Origin: an uncultured Oscillibacter sp.
Lineage (GTDB): Bacteria > Bacillota > Clostridia > Oscillospirales > Oscillospiraceae
Assembly (NCBI GenBank): GCA_910585165.1
Contig: CAJUBX010000072.1
Location: forward strand, 1 to 12,262
DNA: 12,262 nucleotides
Direction of reading: 5' to 3'
Part shown: piece after piece, positions 7,000 through 12,262 of the stretch
Layout of the letters: each line of letters begins with the position of its first letter
How positions within the stretch are numbered: position 1 is the stretch's first letter
Program-made: the position numbers and the translations under genes
The notes under the pieces: generated by a model
What the model was told of the DNA's origin: nothing
The model's database searches: none
The model's input: the letters and a program-made list of their open reading frames with translations, nothing else

Positions 7000-7446
7000 C
7001 TAGCCCAGCACCGCGTCCACGCCGCCATCTTCCGCCGCGCCGCCCTCCAGCCGGAGGACGAACCGCCCCGGCAGGCACACGGCGCTCTGGCCGCCCCGGG
7101 AGAGAATCCCGGTGCGGACGCAGTCCTGGGTGGGGCAGTCGGAGGAGGAGACGCAAATCCCGGCTTCCCCCTTGGGCGGCAGGATGCCGGGGGAGGGTGT
7201 TTCGTAGTCCATGGCCATGGCCACTGTCAGGGTGTAGCCGTTGGCATGGTAGGTCCTGGGGCCCTCCAGCAGGTCCGCCGGGGCGAAGCGGTCGACCTCC
7301 GCGCCGTCGATGGACACCACCGCCGTCAGCTCCCCGGAGGAGCCGCCCCGCCATTGGAAGAAGGCCGTGCCCGCCGCCAGCACAATGACGGCAAGCACCA
7401 CCAGCGCGTCCCACGCTGTGGGGCGGAGCTTAGGAAACGGTCTCAT
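7000..7446 (-). CDS. NusG domain II-containing membrane-anchored protein
   Basis: 148 residues from the chosen start. One N-terminal membrane anchor (about 13-31) is followed by an extracytoplasmic NusG-II domain. Conserved cysteines appear in ICVSSSDCPTQDCVRTG (C98, C104, C109) and SAVCLPGRFVL (C124), the usual hallmark of this family, whose molecular role is not established. It is not the transcription factor NusG. Three in-frame ATGs compete (7467, 7452, 7446), none with a strong SD. The last is chosen because relatives have only a short segment before the helix, and because it reduces the overlap with the end of apbE, which is 17 nt for this start. Translation probably depends on coupling to apbE. 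Gx transporter and apbE genes flank it, the common arrangement in clostridia. Confidence 0.87.
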   Translation of the reverse strand: MRPFPKLRPTAWDALVVLAVIVLAAGTAFFQWRGGSSGELTAVVSIDGAEVDRFAPADLLEGPRTYHANGYTLTVAMAMDYETPSPGILPPKGEAGICVSSSDCPTQDCVRTGILSRGGQSAVCLPGRFVLRLEGGAAEDGGVDAVLG

Positions 7447-8515
7447 AGGCATAGCCGCTGCTCTCATCCGGGGTGAAGCGGTCCTTAAGCCCCCCGGTGA
7501 CGACGACGCGCCCGTCCTCCGTCACCAGCACCAGCTCAAAGGCGGGGGCTGTCCAGCTCCGCCAGAGGTCCAGGGCTTTTTCCTCGCCCATGACGAACAG
7601 GGCGGTGGAGAACGCGTCGCACATGGTTCCCGTCCGATAGCCCTCCGGCGTTTCACAGTCCGCCACCACGGTGACGGAGGTCAGGCCGCTGTCTGCCGGG
7701 TATCCGGTGGCGGGATCGATAATGTGGTGATAGGTTTTCCCGTCCTGCTCAAAATACCGCTGGTAGCCCCCGGAGGTGACGGCGAAGGCGTCCGTCAGCT
7801 CCAGAACGCCCGCAAAGGCGTTCTTGTCGTCCGGCCTGGCCGGGTCCTGAATGCCGACTCTCCAGGGCGTTCCGTCAGGCCGGCCGCCGTAGGCCAGGAC
7901 GTTCCCCCCCAGCTGGGCCAGGGCCCGGGGGCACGCGTGCTCCTTGAAGACCTCCACCAGCTTGTCGGCGGCGTAGCCCTTGGCGATGCCCCCCAGGTCG
8001 ATTTCCTGGCCGGGTCCCAGGCTGGCGGTGAGGGGACCCTCCCCTGTAAGGGGGTAAGGGCTCTGGGAGACGGAGGTCATGTCCACCAGCATCAGGAGCT
8101 TCTTCACCGTCGCCGGAAAGGGGACCTGGAAGCTGTCCTCCGTGAAGCCCCAGGCGGAGACCACCGGGGCGATGGTGATGTCAAAGGCTCCGCCTGTATA
8201 ATCACTGTATGAGCGGGCCAGGTCCAGCAGCTCCCACAGATCCTCCCCGATCTCCACCGGCTCGCCCCCGGCGGCGTTGAGCCGGGAGACCTCGCTGTCC
8301 TCGATGGTCCGGGAGAGCTTGGCCTCCAGGTCCCGGATGCAGTCCTCGGCGGCGTAGGCGGCGGGGACGCTCCGCTCGCCATAGGTGGTGATGAGCATGG
8401 CGGTGTCCATGGCGATGACCTGGATGCTCTCCTGGGCGGTATCCGGGTCCGCGGAGGCGCCGCAGCCGGAGAGCAGCAGGGCCAGGAATAAAGCATATGC
8501 GGTAAGACGTTTCAT
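7430..8515 (-). CDS. apbE: FAD:protein FMN transferase (ApbE), lipoprotein
   Basis: 361 residues. ApbE enzymes transfer FMN from FAD to a threonine or serine of extracytoplasmic redox proteins, using Mg2+. A lipoprotein signal ends in LLLSGC with lipidated C18, so the enzyme sits on the outer face of the membrane. Family motifs seen: GGAFDITIAPVV (108-119), IDLGGIAKGYAAD (172-184, FAD site), LGGNVLAYGG (202-211), SGGYQRYF (248-255), HHIIDPATGYP (263-273) and CDAFSTALFVMG (299-310) with the metal-site aspartate D300. The ATG at 8515 follows AAAGGA with good spacing; an upstream in-frame start would break the signal peptide. It is the first gene of the six-gene operon. No FMN-binding-domain target is encoded in the window, so its substrate must be elsewhere. 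Confidence 0.96.
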   Translation of the reverse strand: MKRLTAYALFLALLLSGCGASADPDTAQESIQVIAMDTAMLITTYGERSVPAAYAAEDCIRDLEAKLSRTIEDSEVSRLNAAGGEPVEIGEDLWELLDLARSYSDYTGGAFDITIAPVVSAWGFTEDSFQVPFPATVKKLLMLVDMTSVSQSPYPLTGEGPLTASLGPGQEIDLGGIAKGYAADKLVEVFKEHACPRALAQLGGNVLAYGGRPDGTPWRVGIQDPARPDDKNAFAGVLELTDAFAVTSGGYQRYFEQDGKTYHHIIDPATGYPADSGLTSVTVVADCETPEGYRTGTMCDAFSTALFVMGEEKALDLWRSWTAPAFELVLVTEDGRVVVTGGLKDRFTPDESSGYAYETVS

Positions 8516-8550
8516 AGCAATCCTTTCGCCTGTCTGGTTGTGGTTTTTAT

Positions 8551-8579
8551 AGTATAGCACGCCTGGAGGCGCATCTCAA
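8551..8579 (-). promoter_or_regulatory. Sigma-A-type promoter of the apbE operon
   Basis: On the minus strand TTGAGA (-35, 8574-8579), a 17-nt spacer and TATACT (-10, 8551-8556). The -10 lies 35 nt before the apbE start codon. It is divergent from the promoter at 8630-8658, with about 50 AT-rich bases between the two -35 boxes. Confidence 0.85.
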
Positions 8580-8629
8580 CGAAAAAGCAAAAATTGTGCG
8601 AAAAAATAAAAAACCTGGCGGGAGGGGCC

Positions 8630-8658
8630 TTGCAAAAGCGGGTAAAGTCTGCTATACT
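8630..8658 (+). promoter_or_regulatory. Sigma-A-type promoter of the eight-TM protein gene
   Basis: TTGCAA (-35, 8630-8635), a 17-nt spacer and TATACT (-10, 8653-8658). An A-rich stretch at about 8581-8612 lies upstream and could act as an UP element. The leader to the ATG at 8734 is about 70 nt and shows no clear hairpin. Confidence 0.82.
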
Positions 8659-8733
8659 ATTTAGGCATGTCGGCAGAGGCATTTTCCGCCCTGCATTTAC
8701 AGAAACGAAAAACTACCTTGGAGGTCTTGATAA

Positions 8734-9471
8734 ATGGCAAAGAATCCAAATGGAAAATCTATGAAGCGGGACAACTCCCTGTACGGCGCGACGGTTTTCT
8801 TCTTTGCGGCCTGCTTAGCGGAGTTTTATCTGCTGGTTCTGCGCAAGTACTACATCTATGGCACCGCAGACAGCACCCTGGCCTGGTACGACCGGCTGCT
8901 GGTCTTTGTGGGCCTGGGGGCGGCGGCGCTGATTCTTGGCGCGGTGCTGAGCGTGCGCTGGAAGGCGGACGGGCGCAAGCGCACGCTTGGCTGGGGCCTT
9001 GCCGGGCTGGGGGCGTTCTTCTGCGTGGGGAGCCTCTTGATCCGCCTGTTTTTCGAGGGAGCCGTCACCCTTTTGAGCGTGGTGGTTCCGGTCATGATGG
9101 TCCTCACCATCATCTGGGCCTTCTATGACCGGGAGTGCTCCATAGCCATGACGGCCCTGAGCGGGACCTTGATTCTTCTGTGGGTGTGCCGCCGCCTGTT
9201 TAACCATCTGACCCTGGGCCTTCCGGCGAAGGTGCTGGCGGCAGCGTATGTGCTGGCGCTGGCGGGGCTTTGCTGGCTGGCGAAGAACAAGAAGCTGGGG
9301 AAGCTGCTTCCTCCGGATGCGGACCTGGCGCCCATCTACGCCGCCGGAGGGCTGTCTGCGGCGGCGGTGGTGCTGGGGCTGTTCAGCGCCTCTATGGCCT
9401 ACTACGCCATGTGGGCTCTGGGCGTGGTGGTATTCGCCCTGGCAGTATACTACACGGTAAAGCAGCTTTGA
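8734..9471 (+). CDS. Polytopic (about 8 TM) membrane protein of unknown function
   Basis: 245 residues. A short basic N-terminus (MAKNPNGKSMKRDNSLYGAT) is followed by hydrophobic helices at about 16-37, 53-74, 84-105, 107-130, 136-152, 164-183, 201-220 and 222-241. Charged loops such as RWKADGRKR and AKNKKLGK are positively charged, as expected for cytoplasmic loops. No catalytic or binding motif was recognised, and no family is proposed. The ATG at 8734 has GGAGG (8720-8724) 9 nt upstream. It is a single-gene unit with its own promoter (8630-8658) and a strong terminator (9574-9609), divergent from apbE and convergent with ybaB. Confidence 0.85.
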   Translation: MAKNPNGKSMKRDNSLYGATVFFFAACLAEFYLLVLRKYYIYGTADSTLAWYDRLLVFVGLGAAALILGAVLSVRWKADGRKRTLGWGLAGLGAFFCVGSLLIRLFFEGAVTLLSVVVPVMMVLTIIWAFYDRECSIAMTALSGTLILLWVCRRLFNHLTLGLPAKVLAAAYVLALAGLCWLAKNKKLGKLLPPDADLAPIYAAGGLSAAAVVLGLFSASMAYYAMWALGVVVFALAVYYTVKQL

Positions 9472-9573
9472 CCGGAGGCGCGGTCCCCGCTCCCGTTTAA
9501 GCGGTCCATAGGGTTGGGCGTTGCGAGCGCCGCCCTGGCGGATGCGCTCCCCAAGGGGACAGGAAGCATCAGC

Positions 9574-9609
9574 AGCGCCCTTCGTCCAGCCGGACGAAGG
9601 GCGCTTTTT
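9574..9609 (+). terminator. Intrinsic terminator of the eight-TM protein gene
   Basis: GCGCCCTTCGTCC (9575-9587) pairs perfectly with GGACGAAGGGCGC (9592-9604) around AGCC, then five T at 9605-9609. The 13-bp stem is extended to 14 by A9574/T9605. It lies about 100 nt after the stop. On the minus strand no T-run follows, so it acts in one direction. The 100 nt before it hold nothing recognisable. Confidence 0.92.
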
Positions 9610-9616
9610 CGGCTTG

Positions 9617-9647
9617 AAAAGGGCGCATGCGCGGCTTTCCGCGCCTT
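9617..9647 (-). terminator. Possible terminator of the SRP RNA/dnaX/ybaB unit
   Basis: On the minus strand, just after the ybaB stop, GCGCGG and CCGCGC (9644-9629) form a 6-bp stem around AAAG. A competing outer pairing of AAGGCGC (9647-9641) with GCGCCCTT (9626-9619) has one bulge and leads into TTTTC (9620-9616). Both folds are plausible but weaker than the other terminators in the window. Confidence 0.4.
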
Positions 9648-9650
9648 CCC

Positions 9651-10019
9651 TCAAAGGCCCAGACCGCCCAGGTTCAGTCCCCCGGTGACGCTGTCCATGG
9701 CCTTGTCCATGGCCTCCCCGGCCTGGCGCAGGGCTTCGTTGACGGCGGAGACCACCAGGTCCTGGAGCATCTCCACGTCCTCCGGGTCCACGGCCTCGGG
9801 CTTGATGGTGAGGGAGACCAGCTCCTTCTTGCCGCTGGCGGCGGCTTCCACCGCGCCGCCGCCGACGCTGGCGGTGAAGGTGCGGTTTTCCACCTCCGTC
9901 TGGGCGGCGTTCATGGCCTCCTGCATCTGGGCAATCTGCTGCTGAACGGCGGCCTGGCGCTGAGCGCCGGTGGCCTTCATGCTGCCGCTGCTGAAACCGC
10001 GGCGGGCGCTGTAACCCAT
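9651..10019 (-). CDS. ybaB: YbaB/EbfC family nucleoid-associated protein
   Basis: 122 residues. YbaB/EbfC proteins are small dimeric DNA-binding proteins linked to recombination and repair. The family pattern is visible: a coiled-coil N-terminal helix (QRQAAVQQQIAQMQEAMNAA), the central strand GGGAVEAAASGKKELVSLTI, then PEAVDPEDVEMLQDLVVSAV and a Gly/Leu-rich tail ending GGLNLGGLGL. Two ATGs compete: at 10025 the SD (AAGGAG, 10029-10034) is only 3 nt away, while at 10019 the spacing is 9 nt, so the second is chosen. It follows dnaX by 18 nt, the classical dnaX-ybaB pair. The N-terminal MGYSARRGFSSGS segment before the helix is somewhat unlike the usual Gly-rich start, but the protein is otherwise standard. 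Confidence 0.93.
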   Translation of the reverse strand: MGYSARRGFSSGSMKATGAQRQAAVQQQIAQMQEAMNAAQTEVENRTFTASVGGGAVEAAASGKKELVSLTIKPEAVDPEDVEMLQDLVVSAVNEALRQAGEAMDKAMDSVTGGLNLGGLGL

Positions 10020-10028
10020 AATCATCTT

Positions 10029-10034
10029 CTCCTT
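10029..10034 (-). promoter_or_regulatory. Shine-Dalgarno site deciding the ybaB start
   Basis: AAGGAG on the minus strand, 9 nt from the ATG at 10019 and only 3 nt from the one at 10025. It therefore favours the shorter protein. It lies in the 18-nt gap after the dnaX stop. Confidence 0.65.
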
Positions 10035-10037
10035 TGC

Positions 10038-11729
10038 TTATGTGATTTCAATGTTGTCAAACTGTTGGCCGAAGGCCAGCAGGTTTTTCAAATTTTCCTC
10101 CGGGGAGGACTCGGGCGGCTCCCCCGCGCGGAAAGCCAGCCGCACCGGAGCGCCAGCCAGGGCCTCCGCCTCCTGGGCGATGGCCTCCCGTACCCGGTCG
10201 TTGTCCAGACGGCCCAGGGTCAGATCGTCGGGGGCGCAGACCGTCAGCAAATCCCCCTCCAAAAAGCCGGAGCACATGCCCAGGAAGGGCCGGTACATGC
10301 GGGGCAGGCGGTTTTTGCAGTTCTCCGCCAGGGTCCGCCACCAGCCGCCGCCCAGCGCGGGGACGGCGGAAGGGGCCGGGGGCGCTTTCGGAGGCTCCGC
10401 AGGCGGCGGCGCGTCCTCCGGGATATCGTAGACCCGCCGGCCGGGTTCCTCCGCCGCAGGCGGTTCTTCCGGCAGAGGGGGTTCCTCCGGCAGGGGAGGA
10501 CCGTCCCAGGGGGGCGGGGAGCGCCGGGAGGGGGGCGCTTCCGGCACGGGGGCCGGAGAAGCGGGACGTTGGGCCAGCTCCTCCCGGGCGGCCCGGCTGT
10601 CCTCCAGGCGGCGGATACGGGCCTCCAGGGCCGTCAGATCGCCGCAGAGGCTCTCGTCGCAAAGGCGCAGGAGGCACAGCTCCGCGTCCAGGCGGCGGTT
10701 GACGCTGGCGTATAGCTCCGCCGAGGCTTTTTGCAGGGTGGAGGCCAGGTGCAGAAAGCGCCCGGCGGGAACGTTTTTGCCCAGGCGGTCCAGAGCCGCG
10801 GAGTCGAAGCCGCCGGAGAGCAGGGCCCCGCCGCCCTTGGGGGCGGTTTTCTGCACCAGCAGGTCTCTTGTGAGGGTGGAGAGCTCCGACAGCACCGCCC
10901 CCATGTCCTTACCGCCCTTATAGAGCTCGTCCAGCAAAAGGAGGGCTCCCTGGGCGTCCCGGTTCAAAACCAGCTCCATCAGCCGGGCGGTCTGAAGGTT
11001 TCCCGCCAAGCCCAGCACGTCCAGCACGGCGGCGGCGTCGATGGTGCCCCCGGCGGCGGCACACTGGTCCAAGAGGCTCAGAGCGTCCCGCAGGGCCCCG
11101 TCCGCCAGGCGGGCAAGAAGCTCCTCCCCGTCGGGCCGGAGGTCAATGCCCTCCTCCCGGGCCACATAGCGCAGGCGGCGGGCCGCGTCCTCCGGCCGGA
11201 TGCGCCGGAAGGAGAAGCGCTGGCAGCGGGAGAGAATGGTGGCCGGGACCTTGTGAAGCTCCGTCGTCGCCAGAATGAACATCAGATGCTCCGGCGGCTC
11301 CTCCAGAATTTTCAGCAGGGCGTTGAAGGCGGCGGTAGAGAGCATGTGGACCTCGTCCACGATGTAGACCCGTTTTTTTACATTGGCGGGGGAATAGACG
11401 GCCTCGTCCCGGAGAGCGCGGACCTGGTCCACGCCGTTGTTGGAGGCGGCGTCCAGCTCCAGCACGTCCAGAAAGCTGCCGCTGTCGATCCCCAGGCAGG
11501 AGGGACATTTTCCGCAGGGGTCCCCGTCTGCGGGGGCCTCGCAGTTTACGGCTTTTGCCAGAATTTTGGCACAGGTGGTTTTTCCGGTGCCCCGGGTTCC
11601 GGTGAACAGATAGGCGTGGGAGGTCCGGCCCTCGGCCACCTGGCGGCGGAGGGTCTGGGTGATATGCTCCTGGCCGGTGACGTCGGAGAAGGTCTTGGGC
11701 CGCCATTTGCGGTAGAGCGCCTGGTACAC
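10038..11729 (-). CDS. dnaX: DNA polymerase III subunit gamma/tau
   Basis: 563 residues. DnaX is the AAA+ motor of the clamp loader of the bacterial replisome, and its tau region links the polymerase cores. Motifs: Walker A GTRGTGKT (44-51), zinc-finger cysteines C63, C72, C75 and C78 (the last three in PCGKCPSCLG), ELDAASNNGV (91-100), Walker B VYIVDEVHML (121-130), sensor 1 ATTE (154-157) and the SRC arginine finger (167-169). Domain III follows to about 370. A proline-rich linker at about 378-450 contains the tandem LPEEPP, and a C-terminal domain runs from about 450 to 563. The start is GTG at 11729, with AGGAGG (11742-11737) 7 nt upstream. No A-rich slippery site for a programmed gamma frameshift is visible. 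It lies downstream of the SRP RNA gene and upstream of ybaB. Confidence 0.97.
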   Translation of the reverse strand: MYQALYRKWRPKTFSDVTGQEHITQTLRRQVAEGRTSHAYLFTGTRGTGKTTCAKILAKAVNCEAPADGDPCGKCPSCLGIDSGSFLDVLELDAASNNGVDQVRALRDEAVYSPANVKKRVYIVDEVHMLSTAAFNALLKILEEPPEHLMFILATTELHKVPATILSRCQRFSFRRIRPEDAARRLRYVAREEGIDLRPDGEELLARLADGALRDALSLLDQCAAAGGTIDAAAVLDVLGLAGNLQTARLMELVLNRDAQGALLLLDELYKGGKDMGAVLSELSTLTRDLLVQKTAPKGGGALLSGGFDSAALDRLGKNVPAGRFLHLASTLQKASAELYASVNRRLDAELCLLRLCDESLCGDLTALEARIRRLEDSRAAREELAQRPASPAPVPEAPPSRRSPPPWDGPPLPEEPPLPEEPPAAEEPGRRVYDIPEDAPPPAEPPKAPPAPSAVPALGGGWWRTLAENCKNRLPRMYRPFLGMCSGFLEGDLLTVCAPDDLTLGRLDNDRVREAIAQEAEALAGAPVRLAFRAGEPPESSPEENLKNLLAFGQQFDNIEIT

Positions 11730-11839
11730 CGTCTCACCTCCTGAAAAGTTTCTGGTTCCCTGTACCGCCCGGACGGGAAAATCCCCCCGGGGCGGCCGTT
11801 ACGGCCCTATAGCTTCGGGCCGCTGCGGGAACATAAAGC
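11730..11839 (-). other. GC-rich untranslated region between SRP RNA and dnaX
   Basis: 110 nt on the minus strand. It contains a 6-bp hairpin CGGCCC/GGGCCG with a 9-nt loop, the nested palindrome GGCCGTAACGGCC, and a third potential pairing of CCGCCCCGG with CCGGGCGG. No open frame is supported and no convincing promoter for dnaX is visible: TATAGG occurs, but without a matching -35. dnaX may thus be read from the SRP RNA promoter or from a weak promoter not recognised here. The dnaX SD is at its end. Confidence 0.4.
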
Positions 11840-11862
11840 GCCGCCTGCCGGAAGCAGACGGC
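11840..11862 (-). terminator. Weak hairpin at the 3' end of the SRP RNA, possible terminator or processing site
   Basis: On the minus strand GCCGTCTGC pairs with GCAGGCGGC (9 bp with one G-T) around TTCCG, followed by GCTTTATGTT. The U-tract is short and broken, so termination would be partial and would let some transcripts continue into dnaX. It begins immediately after the last base pair of the SRP RNA duplex. Confidence 0.45.
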
Positions 11863-11999
11863 GTCCTCCGCAGGCAGCTGCGGAGCCGGTTGCCTCGCGG
11901 CACATGAAGCATTCCGCTTAATGCTGCTCGGTTCCCCGCCTGACATGGTTCACAGAGCTTCATTGCGCGAGACCGGCTCCGCAGCTGCCTGCGGAGGAC
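11863..11999 (-). ncRNA. ffs: Signal recognition particle RNA, small (4.5S-like) type
   Basis: SRP RNA binds Ffh and targets signal-peptide proteins to the membrane. The conserved apical domain is plainly present on the minus strand: UCAGG (11943-11939), stem CGG (11938-11936), GGAA tetraloop (11935-11932), stem CCG (11931-11929) and AGCAGC (11928-11923), the symmetric loop that contacts Ffh. Below it ATGAAGC pairs with GCTTCAT and CTCGCG with CGCGAG, beside a three-base GCA bulge. A perfect 28-bp duplex (11999-11972 with 11890-11863) closes the molecule. The roughly 137-nt length and absence of an Alu domain fit the small bacterial form, though the duplex is longer than in E. coli. The location just upstream of dnaX is common. 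Exact ends are set by the duplex and by the promoter at 12010-12038, which predicts a start near 12000-12003. Confidence 0.93.
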
Positions 12000-12009
12000 T
12001 GTATTTCTT

Positions 12010-12038
12010 ATTTTACTATATTCTTTCCCAAATGGCAA
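12010..12038 (-). promoter_or_regulatory. Promoter of the SRP RNA gene
   Basis: On the minus strand TTGCCA (-35, 12033-12038), a 17-nt spacer and TAAAAT (-10, 12010-12015). The predicted start falls about 7-10 nt later, near 12000-12003, exactly where the SRP RNA duplex begins. The whole patch is AT-rich and lies between the gap terminator and the RNA. Confidence 0.8.
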
Positions 12039-12059
12039 CAAAAAATTTTCCGGATCGAG

Positions 12060-12093
12060 AAAAAGGCCCCGCCGCTGAGAGAGCGGCGGGGCC
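12060..12093 (-). terminator. Intrinsic terminator of gap
   Basis: On the minus strand GGCCCCGCCGCT (12093-12082) pairs perfectly with AGCGGCGGGGCC (12076-12065) around CTCTC, then TTTTT at 12064-12060. It lies 17 nt after the gap stop codon. Read on the plus strand there is no proper T-run (TTCTAAAA follows), so it is mainly unidirectional. Confidence 0.92.
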
Positions 12094-12110
12094 TTCTAAA
12101 AAAGCGAAGC

Positions 12111-12262
12111 TTACTTGTTGTCCACGGAGAACATATAAGCGATGAGCTCCACCATCTTGTTGGCGTAACCGGACTCATTGTCATACCAGCTGACGACCTT
12201 GACAAAATTGTCGGTCAGGCTGAGGCCGGCCTTCTTGTCGAAGATGGAGGTGAGGGGGCAGC
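12111..12262 (-). CDS. gap: Glyceraldehyde-3-phosphate dehydrogenase, C-terminal end (5' part outside window)
   Basis: The last 49 codons and the TAA stop (12111-12113) of the glycolytic enzyme that converts glyceraldehyde-3-phosphate to 1,3-bisphosphoglycerate with NAD. The visible end includes CPLTSIFDKKAGLSL and DNFVKVVSWYDNESGYAN, the C-terminal signature of the family, followed by KMVELIAYMFSVDNK. The catalytic cysteine and NAD domain lie outside the window. The usual tryptophan or hydrophobic residue after YDNE is serine here. A strong terminator follows at 12060-12093. Confidence 0.95.
   Translation of the reverse strand, partial: CPLTSIFDKKAGLSLTDNFVKVVSWYDNESGYANKMVELIAYMFSVDNK

Noticed and set aside
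10038..11729. Programmed -1 frameshift in dnaX producing a separate gamma subunit
   Set aside because: No A AAA AAG-type slippery heptamer is visible in the domain III/linker region of the gene.
11730..11862. T-box or riboswitch leader for dnaX
   Set aside because: The palindromes do not show a T-box sequence or any riboswitch core that I recognise; the region is better described as spacer with hairpins.
1..12262. CRISPR array, insertion sequence, tRNA or phage attachment site
   Set aside because: No regularly spaced direct repeats, transposase frame, tRNA cloverleaf or integrase-like signals were seen.

Overview
The window is a GC-rich stretch of a strict anaerobe, most likely an Oscillospiraceae-type gut clostridium such as a Flavonifractor/Oscillibacter relative. 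This is inferred from the clostridial pyruvate:ferredoxin oxidoreductase, the S-layer-homology (SLH) domain protein, the paired apbE / NusG-II / Gx-transporter genes, the small-type SRP RNA upstream of dnaX, and classic Gram-positive SD sequences and sigma-A promoters. Most genes lie on the minus strand. No mobile element, CRISPR array or tRNA is visible.

Left part (1-2760): the 3' end of nifJ (PFOR) on the plus strand faces a minus-strand two-gene unit. The first gene of that unit is a secreted S41-type protease-like protein with C-terminal SLH repeats and its own strong promoter. The second is a very short 24-residue membrane-peptide gene whose SD overlaps the protease stop codon. nifJ and this unit share one bidirectional terminator hairpin (812-837).

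Centre (2761-8580): a tightly packed minus-strand operon of six genes runs from a good promoter (8551-8579) to a strong terminator (2761-2791). In order they are an ApbE flavin-transferase lipoprotein, a NusG-domain-II membrane protein, a Gx/heptaprenyl-diphosphate-synthase-component-I-like membrane protein, a CbbX/SpoVK-type AAA+ ATPase, a five-TM protein of unknown function, and a membrane-tethered M3 (oligoendopeptidase F-like) peptidase. The first three are known neighbours in anaerobic Firmicutes and suggest envelope flavin or quinone redox chemistry. Joining them to an AAA+ ATPase, an unknown membrane protein and an extracellular peptidase is the least expected feature of the window.

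Right part (8600-12262): a plus-strand gene for a roughly eight-TM protein of unknown function has its own promoter, divergent from the operon, and its own terminator. Convergent to it on the minus strand lie the SRP RNA gene, dnaX and ybaB (the usual DNA-replication neighbourhood, but without recR next to ybaB in this window). At the far right edge is the 3' end of gap (GAPDH) with its terminator.

Every base interval longer than about 150 nt is accounted for by a gene, RNA, promoter or terminator. The many other long open frames in this GC-rich DNA are antisense or out-of-frame shadows.
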